A stretch of 9,801 nt of DNA from JALYQB01 sp035640155 (GTDB lineage Bacteria > Actinomycetota > Actinomycetes > Mycobacteriales > Pseudonocardiaceae). Position 1 is the first letter of the stretch; each line of letters starts with the position of its first letter. This document shows positions 4,368 to 9,801 of the stretch, piece by piece. The notes under the pieces were generated by a model. That model was given only the letters and a program-made list of their open reading frames with translations, searched no databases and was not told where the DNA came from. A program made the position numbers and the translations under genes. The stretch lies in contig DASQWR010000183.1 of assembly GCA_035640155.1 (NCBI GenBank), positions 1 to 9,801 on the forward strand. Direction: 5' to 3'.

Positions 4368-5819
4368 CTACTGGAGTGGGCGGTCGGTGGGGGCGATCGG
4401 GGAGGGGAGCACGTCGCGTCCGGTGAGGTAGCGGTCCACGCCCGCCGCGGCCGCACGACCCTCGGCGATCGCCCAGACGATCAGTGACTGCCCGCGCCCC
4501 ATGTCTCCGGCGGCGAACACCCCGTCCACCGACGTCATGAACGTCTCGTCCCGGGCGACGTTGCTGCGCTCGTCGAGGTCGACTCCGAGGTCGGAGAGCA
4601 GCGGCCCCTGCGCCGGCCCGGTGAAGCCCATCGCCAGCAGCACCAGCTCGCACGCCAGCTCACGCTCGCTGCCCTCGACGGGCTCGAAGCGGCCCTCGAC
4701 GGAGCGCATGTCGACGAGCTTGAGCGCCCGCAGCCGGCCCTCGGGATCGCCGAGGAACTCCTGCGTGGACACCGAGTACAGCCGCTCCCCGCCCTCCTCG
4801 TGGGCTGTGGACACCCGGTAGACCATCGGGTAGGTCGGCCAGGGCTGCGCCTCCGTCCGGTGCTCCGGCGGGTGGGGCATGATCTCCAGCTGGGTCACCG
4901 ACACGGCACCCTGGCGATGCGCGGTGCCCAGGCAGTCGGCGCCGGTGTCCCCCCCACCGATGATGACGACATGCTTGCCCTCGGCCGGGATCGGGGAGCG
5001 CTCCAGGTCGCCTTCCTGCACCCGGTTCGACGGCGGCAGGTACTCCATCGCCTGGTGGACACCGTCCAGGTCACGCCCCGGGATGTCCAGGTCGCGCCAC
5101 GCGGTGGCCCCCCCGGCGAGCACCACGGCGTCGTGGCCGGCGCGCAGCTCGTCGACGGGCAGGTCCACCCCGACGTCCACCTCCGCGCGGAACTCGGTGC
5201 CCTCGGCGCGCATCTGGTCGAGCCGGCGGTTCAGGCGGTGTTTCTCCATCTTGAACTCGGGAATGCCGTAGCGCAGCAGGCCGCCGATCCGGTCGGCTCG
5301 CTCGTAGACCACCACGTCGTGCCCCACCCGGGTGAGCTGCTGTGCGGCGGCGAGCCCGGCCGGCCCGGATCCCACCACCGCGACCCGCTTGCCGGTCCGC
5401 ACCGCCGGTGGCTGCGGGGTGACCCAGCCCTCGTCCCAGGCCCGGTCGATGATCGAGATCTCGACCCGCTTGATGGTCACCGGGTCGTCGTTGATCGCCA
5501 GCACGCAGGCGGTCTCGCACGGGGCGGGGCACAGCGTCCCGGTGAACTCGGGGAAGTTGTTCGTGGCGTGCAGCCGCTCGATCCCCTCCCGCCAGTCCTC
5601 CCGCCACACCAGGTCGTTCCACTCCGGGATGAGGTTGCCCAGCGGGCAACCCAGGTGGCAGAACGGGATGCCGCAGTCCATGCAACGCCCGGCCTGCGCC
5701 TGCAGCCGGTCCCGGCTGAACTCCTCGTACACCTCGCGCCAGTCGCGCAGCCGCAGGTCGACCGGACGGGTCTGCGGGGTCTCCCGGGGGGTGGTGAGGA
5801 AACCCCTCGGGTCAGCCAT
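4368..5819 (-). CDS. gltD: Glutamate synthase (NADPH) small subunit
   Basis: A 483-residue protein of normal GltD length. It oxidises NADPH on FAD and passes electrons through iron-sulfur clusters to the large subunit GltB, for glutamate synthesis in the cytosol. Seen: the N-terminal cluster domain with Cys46, Cys49, Cys54, Cys58 and a second group Cys97, Cys101, Cys105; an FAD-binding Rossmann motif VAVVGSGPAGLAAAQ (146-160); the PEFKMEK segment (187-193); an NADPH-binding motif VVIIGGGDTGADCLG (284-298); and the closing FAD motif VFAAGDMGRGQSLIVWAIAEGRAAA (434-458). The gene starts at ATG 5819, inside the end of gltB (8-base overlap), with GGAGG (minus strand, bases 5826-5830) six bases upstream. 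It is the last gene of the operon, facing vapC. Nothing is truncated or frameshifted. The short C-terminal tail after about residue 465 is variable in the family. Confidence 0.97.
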   Translation of the reverse strand: MADPRGFLTTPRETPQTRPVDLRLRDWREVYEEFSRDRLQAQAGRCMDCGIPFCHLGCPLGNLIPEWNDLVWREDWREGIERLHATNNFPEFTGTLCPAPCETACVLAINDDPVTIKRVEISIIDRAWDEGWVTPQPPAVRTGKRVAVVGSGPAGLAAAQQLTRVGHDVVVYERADRIGGLLRYGIPEFKMEKHRLNRRLDQMRAEGTEFRAEVDVGVDLPVDELRAGHDAVVLAGGATAWRDLDIPGRDLDGVHQAMEYLPPSNRVQEGDLERSPIPAEGKHVVIIGGGDTGADCLGTAHRQGAVSVTQLEIMPHPPEHRTEAQPWPTYPMVYRVSTAHEEGGERLYSVSTQEFLGDPEGRLRALKLVDMRSVEGRFEPVEGSERELACELVLLAMGFTGPAQGPLLSDLGVDLDERSNVARDETFMTSVDGVFAAGDMGRGQSLIVWAIAEGRAAAAGVDRYLTGRDVLPSPIAPTDRPLQ

Positions 5820-8800
5820 GTGCCGCCTCCATGATCGCCTCGTTCACGTCGCGACCGTCCCGCTCGGCCTCGACCTGCGCGGCGAGCACCCGCTTGAAGT
5901 CCTTGGGCATGACCTTGCCGAACCGCTCCACGGAGTCCTCCCAGTCGGTGAGCAGAGCGCGCGCCACCGCGGAGGAGGTCTCGTCGTGGTGGCGTTCCAC
6001 GGTGTCCCGCAGGAACGTCCGGTCCTCGTCGTCCAGCGGGTCGAGGTCCACCATCTCGGTGTTCACCCGCTGGGCCAGCAGACGACTCCCAGCCAGGTCG
6101 AGCACGTAGGCGATGCCGCCGGACATGCCGGCCGCGAAGTTGCGCCCGACCGGTCCCAGCACCACCACCCGCCCGCCGGTCATGTACTCGCACCCGTGGT
6201 CACCGACACCCTCGACGACGGCCAGCGCTCCCGAGTTGCGCACGCAGAACCGCTCGCCGACCTGCCCGCGGACGAACATCTCGCCGCCGGTGGCCCCGTA
6301 GAGGATCACGTTGCCCGCGATGATGTTGTGCTCGGCCGGGAACCGCGCCTCGGGGTGCGGGCGCAGCGTGATCCGCCCGCCGGACAGGCCCTTGCCGACG
6401 TAGTCGTTGGCGTCCCCGACGAGGCGCAGCGTGATCCCCCGGGGCAGGAACGCACCGAAGGACTGCCCGGCCGAGCCGGTGACCGTGATGTCGATGGTGC
6501 CATCGGGCAGCCCCTCGCCACCCCAGCGCCGGGTGAGCTCGGAACCGAGCATGGTACCCACGGTGCGGTTGACGTTGCGCACCGGCAGGTCGAGGCGCAC
6601 CCGGTCCCCGTGCGCGAGTGCGCCTTCGCAGAGCTGGATGAGGGTGTTGTCCAGCGCCTCGTCCAGCTGGTGGTCCTGCCCCACCACCTGGTGCCTCGCC
6701 GTGTCGTCGTCGCGGTGCTCGTCGGGGACGTGCAGGATCGGGGAGAGGTCCAACCCCGCGGCCTTCCAGTGGTCCAGTGCCGGCCGGGTGTCGAGCACCT
6801 CGGTGTGCCCGACCGCGTCGGCGAGGGTGCGGAACCCGAGCGCGGCCAGGTACTCCCGCACCTCCTGTGCCACGAACTCGAAGAAGTTGATGACGTACTC
6901 GGCCTTGCCGCTGAACTTCTTGCGCAGCTCGGGGTTCTGGGTGGCCACTCCGACCGGGCAGGTGTCCAGGTGGCAGACCCGCATCATGATGCAGCCCGAC
7001 ACCACCAGCGGCGCGGTGGCGAAGCCGAACTCCTCCGCCCCGAGCAGCGCGGCGACGAGCACGTCACGTCCGGTCTTGAGCTGCCCGTCGGTCTGCACGA
7101 CGATCCGGTCGCGCAGCTTGTTCGCCAGCAGCGTCTGCTGCGTCTCGGCCAGCCCCAGCTCCCACGGCGTGCCCGCGTGCTTGATCGAGGACTGCGGCGA
7201 GGCGCCGGTGCCACCGTCGTGCCCGGAGATCAGCACCACGTCCGCGCGGGCCTTGCTGATCCCGGCCGCGACGGTGCCGACGCCGACCTCGGAGACGAGC
7301 TTGACGTGGATCCGCGCCCGCGGGTTCGCGTTCTTCAGGTCGTGGATCAGCTGGCGGATGTCCTCGATCGAGTAGATGTCGTGGTGCGGCGGCGGTGAGA
7401 TCAGGCCCACCCCCGGCGTGGAGTACCGCGTCTTCGCGATCCACGGGTACACCTTGGTTCCCGGCAGCTGCCCGCCCTCGCCGGGCTTGGCACCCTGCGC
7501 GATCTTGATCTGCAGGTCGTCGGCATTGACCAGGTACTCGCTGGTCACCCCGAACCGTGCGGACGCCACCTGCTTGATCGCCGAGCGGCGCAGGTCCCCG
7601 TTCTCGTCGGGGGTGTAGCGGTCGGCGTCCTCACCGCCCTCGCCGGTGTTGGACTTGCCGCCGAGCCGGTTCATCGCGATCGCGAGGGTCTCGTGCATCT
7701 CCTTGGAGATCGAGCCGTAGGAGATGGCGCCGGTGGCGAACCGCTTGACGATCTCGGAGACCGGCTCCACCTCGTCGATCGGCACCGGGGGCTGCACGCC
7801 CTCCTTGAGGGTGAACAGCCCGCGCAGGGTCATCAGCCGCTCGGACTGGTCGTCGACCAGCTTCGAGTACTCCTTGAACACCTCGTAGCGGCCGGCCCGC
7901 GTGGAGTGCTGCAGCTTGAACACGGTCTGCGGGGAGAACAGGTGCGGCTCGCCCTCGCGGCGCCAGTGGTAGTCGCCGCCGACGTCGAGCGAGCGGTGCG
8001 GGGGGCGCACCTCGTCGCGCGGGTAGGCCCGGCGGTGCCGCCGCGCGACCTCCTGCGCCAGCACGTCGAACCCGACGCCGCCGAGGCGGGACGTGGTACC
8101 CGCGAAGCACCGGTCGATCACCTCGTCGCCGAGCCCGATCGCCTCGAAGATCTGGGCACCGGTGTAGGAGGCGACCGTCGAGACGCCCATCTTGGACATC
8201 GTCTTGCGCACGCCCTTACCCAGCGCCTTGATCAGGTTGCCGGTGGCCTGCTTGGCGTCGGCCCCGTCGATGACCCCCTGCTCGGCGAGGTCCTCCACGG
8301 TCGCCATCGCCAGGTACGGGTTCACCGCGGCGGCGCCGTAACCGATGAGCAGCGCGATGTGGTGCACCTCGCGGGCGTCGCCGGCCTCCACCAGCAACCC
8401 CACCCGGGTTCGCGTCTTCTCCCGCACCAGGTGGTGGTGCACGGCGCCGGTGAGCAGCAGCGACGGGATGGGCGCGTGCCGCTCGTCGACGCCGCGGTCG
8501 GACAGCACGATCAGCCGCGCACCGTCCTCGATGGCCTCCGACACCTCGGTGCAGATCTGCTCGAGCCGGTGCAGCAGGGCCTCGCCGCCGCCGTCCACCT
8601 CGTAGCGGCCGAGCACGGAGACCGCCTGGAACTGCGGCAGGTCGCCGTCGTCGTTGATGCGCACGATCTTGGCGAGCTCGTCGTTGTCCAGCACCGGGAA
8701 CGGCAGGATCACCTGGTGGCAGGAGTCGGCGTCCGCGCCGAGCAGGTTGCCCTCCGAGCCGAGCGCGGAGCCGAGCGCGGTCACCAGCTCCTCGCGGATC

Positions 8801-9801
8801 GCGTCCAGCGGCGGGTTCGTCACCTGGGCGAACAGCTGGGTGAAGTAGTCGAAGATCGGGCGGGGGAGGGAGGAGAACGGGGCGAGCGGGGCGTCGTTGC
8901 CCATCGACCCAATCGGCTCCGCACCGCTGGCCGCCATCGGCTGCAGCAGCACACCCAGCTCCTCCTGGGTGTAGCCGAACACCTGCTGCCGGCGCACCAG
9001 CGAGGCGTGCGTCGGGACCTCGCGCTCCCGCTCCGGGAGGTCGTCGAGCCGGACCAACCCGGCGTCGAGCCACTCCTGGTAGGGGTGCTCGGCGGCGAGC
9101 TCACCCTTGATCTCCTCGTCGTCCAGGATGCGGCCGGCCGCGGTGTCGACCAGGAACATCCGGCCCGGCTCGAGGCGGCCCTTGCGCACCACCGCCGACG
9201 GCTCGACGTCGAGCACGCCGACCTCGCTGGCGAGCACCACCAGGCCGTCCTCGGTCACCCAGTACCGGGCGGGGCGCAGGCCGTTGCGGTCCAGCACGGC
9301 ACCGATCACGGTTCCGTCGGTGAACGCGATCAGCGCGGGGCCGTCCCAGGGCTCCATCAGCGTGGAGTGGTACTCGTAGAAGGCCCGGCGGGCCGGGTCC
9401 ATCTCCTCGTGGTTCTCCCACGCCTCCGGAATCATCATGAGGACGGCGTGCGGGAGCGGACGCCCGCCCAGGTGTAGCAGCTCGAGGACCTCGTCGAACG
9501 ACGCGGAGTCGCTCGCGTCCCGGGTGATGACCGGGTACAGCCGCTCCAGGTCGCCGGGGATCAGTCCGGTGGCGAGCATGCTCTCCCGCGCGTCCATCCA
9601 GTTCCGGTTGCCGCGCAGGGTGTTGATCTCACCGTTGTGCGCGACGTAGCGGTACGGGTGCGCCAGCGGCCAGGACGGGAACGTGTTGGTGGAGAACCGG
9701 GAGTGCACCAGCGCCAGCGAGCTGGTGACCCGCTCGTCGGAGAGATCCGGGAAGAACCGCGTGAGCTGGGACTCGGTGAGCATGCCCTTGTACACGATCG
9801 T
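5812..9801 (-). CDS. gltB: Glutamate synthase (NADPH) large subunit (5' end outside window)
   Basis: The frame is open from base 9801 to the stop at 5812, giving 1329 visible residues. GltB is normally about 1500 residues, so roughly 180-200 N-terminal residues, including the catalytic Cys1 of the glutaminase, lie outside. The GTG at 9795 is internal (the frame reads TIVYKGML), not a start. Known reaction: glutamine is hydrolysed in the amidotransferase domain, ammonia is channelled to 2-oxoglutarate, and the iminoglutarate is reduced on FMN to glutamate. Seen in fragment numbering: amidotransferase parts HSRFSTNT (33-40) and AHNGEIN (54-60); FMN-domain motifs GAKPGEGGQLPGTKV (about 766-780) and SGHDGGTGASP (about 857-867); the 3Fe-4S cysteines 937, 943 and 948 (CIMMRVCHLDTC); and the C-terminal GXGXG beta-helix domain (roughly 1060-1280, for example GATGGEMFVRGQVGERF). 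It overlaps gltD by 8 bases. All visible key residues are present and no frameshift was found. Confidence 0.97.
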   Translation of the reverse strand, partial: TIVYKGMLTESQLTRFFPDLSDERVTSSLALVHSRFSTNTFPSWPLAHPYRYVAHNGEINTLRGNRNWMDARESMLATGLIPGDLERLYPVITRDASDSASFDEVLELLHLGGRPLPHAVLMMIPEAWENHEEMDPARRAFYEYHSTLMEPWDGPALIAFTDGTVIGAVLDRNGLRPARYWVTEDGLVVLASEVGVLDVEPSAVVRKGRLEPGRMFLVDTAAGRILDDEEIKGELAAEHPYQEWLDAGLVRLDDLPEREREVPTHASLVRRQQVFGYTQEELGVLLQPMAASGAEPIGSMGNDAPLAPFSSLPRPIFDYFTQLFAQVTNPPLDAIREELVTALGSALGSEGNLLGADADSCHQVILPFPVLDNDELAKIVRINDDGDLPQFQAVSVLGRYEVDGGGEALLHRLEQICTEVSEAIEDGARLIVLSDRGVDERHAPIPSLLLTGAVHHHLVREKTRTRVGLLVEAGDAREVHHIALLIGYGAAAVNPYLAMATVEDLAEQGVIDGADAKQATGNLIKALGKGVRKTMSKMGVSTVASYTGAQIFEAIGLGDEVIDRCFAGTTSRLGGVGFDVLAQEVARRHRRAYPRDEVRPPHRSLDVGGDYHWRREGEPHLFSPQTVFKLQHSTRAGRYEVFKEYSKLVDDQSERLMTLRGLFTLKEGVQPPVPIDEVEPVSEIVKRFATGAISYGSISKEMHETLAIAMNRLGGKSNTGEGGEDADRYTPDENGDLRRSAIKQVASARFGVTSEYLVNADDLQIKIAQGAKPGEGGQLPGTKVYPWIAKTRYSTPGVGLISPPPHHDIYSIEDIRQLIHDLKNANPRARIHVKLVSEVGVGTVAAGISKARADVVLISGHDGGTGASPQSSIKHAGTPWELGLAETQQTLLANKLRDRIVVQTDGQLKTGRDVLVAALLGAEEFGFATAPLVVSGCIMMRVCHLDTCPVGVATQNPELRKKFSGKAEYVINFFEFVAQEVREYLAALGFRTLADAVGHTEVLDTRPALDHWKAAGLDLSPILHVPDEHRDDDTARHQVVGQDHQLDEALDNTLIQLCEGALAHGDRVRLDLPVRNVNRTVGTMLGSELTRRWGGEGLPDGTIDITVTGSAGQSFGAFLPRGITLRLVGDANDYVGKGLSGGRITLRPHPEARFPAEHNIIAGNVILYGATGGEMFVRGQVGERFCVRNSGALAVVEGVGDHGCEYMTGGRVVVLGPVGRNFAAGMSGGIAYVLDLAGSRLLAQRVNTEMVDLDPLDDEDRTFLRDTVERHHDETSSAVARALLTDWEDSVERFGKVMPKDFKRVLAAQVEAERDGRDVNEAIMEAAHG
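5826..5830 (-). promoter_or_regulatory. Ribosome binding site of gltD
   Basis: GGAGG on the minus strand lies six bases before ATG 5819, inside the last codons of gltB. It supports this start and indicates that gltD can load ribosomes itself as well as by coupling from gltB. Confidence 0.7.

Noticed and set aside
5332..7398. Long plus-strand open frame (688 codons) across gltD and gltB
   Set aside because: It lies antisense to two clear glutamate synthase genes. Its product is rich in Arg, Val, His and Pro without recognisable motifs, as expected opposite high-GC coding DNA.
7693..9477. Long plus-strand open frame (594 codons) inside gltB
   Set aside because: Same reason: it is the complement frame of well-conserved GltB sequence, with low-complexity composition and no domain.
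9795..9795. GTG at 9795 as the start of gltB
   Set aside because: The frame continues to the window edge, and the TIVYKGML context is internal to the glutaminase domain of GltB. The true start is to the right of the window.
1..9801. CRISPR array, insertion sequence or integrase
   Set aside because: No regularly spaced direct repeats, transposase or integrase motifs were seen on either strand.

Overview
The window is high-GC DNA with actinobacterial traits: strong C/G preference at third codon positions, GTG and TTG starts, and a gltB-gltD gene order. The organism is probably an actinomycete, perhaps in or near the Pseudonocardiales. That placement is inferred from style and protein character, not from a marker gene. 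Five genes are complete and two run off the window ends.

Bases 1-2873, minus strand, hold a compact two-gene operon. A small TIR-domain protein with a candidate catalytic glutamate starts at TTG 2873. It overlaps by ATGA a large NACHT-type STAND NTPase that begins at 2373 and leaves the window at base 1 with 791 residues visible. The NACHT protein carries, in order, an unrecognised N-terminal domain, a TIR-like domain that seems to lack the catalytic glutamate, a NACHT NTPase with intact Walker A and B, and the start of a C-terminal region that would normally be the sensor. The best reading is an immune or conflict (probably anti-phage) module with a separate TIR effector and an NTPase receptor. 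Hand-counted 60-base lines in this operon are about 62-67% GC, against 77-78% in sampled lines of cinA and gltB, which suggests acquired DNA.

Bases 2874-3076 are a divergent intergenic region. It holds a probable promoter with overlapping palindromes for the TIR operon, and several inverted repeats in front of cinA. Bases 3077-3592, plus strand, encode a CinA C-terminal-type NMN amidohydrolase (PncC family). Next comes a vapBC-type toxin-antitoxin pair (3661-4277, plus strand), a Phd/YefM antitoxin and a PIN-domain toxin joined by an ATGA overlap. Its promoter looks leaderless and lies inside an 8-bp inverted repeat.

Bases 4278-4367 separate the convergent vapC and gltD and hold two small stem-loops. 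Bases 4368-9801, minus strand, are the housekeeping glutamate synthase operon: gltB (5' end outside the window) and gltD, overlapping by 8 bases. Together they make glutamate from glutamine and 2-oxoglutarate with NADPH. The window therefore runs from conserved nitrogen metabolism (right), through a toxin-antitoxin pair and a nucleotide-salvage gene, into a probable defence island (left).
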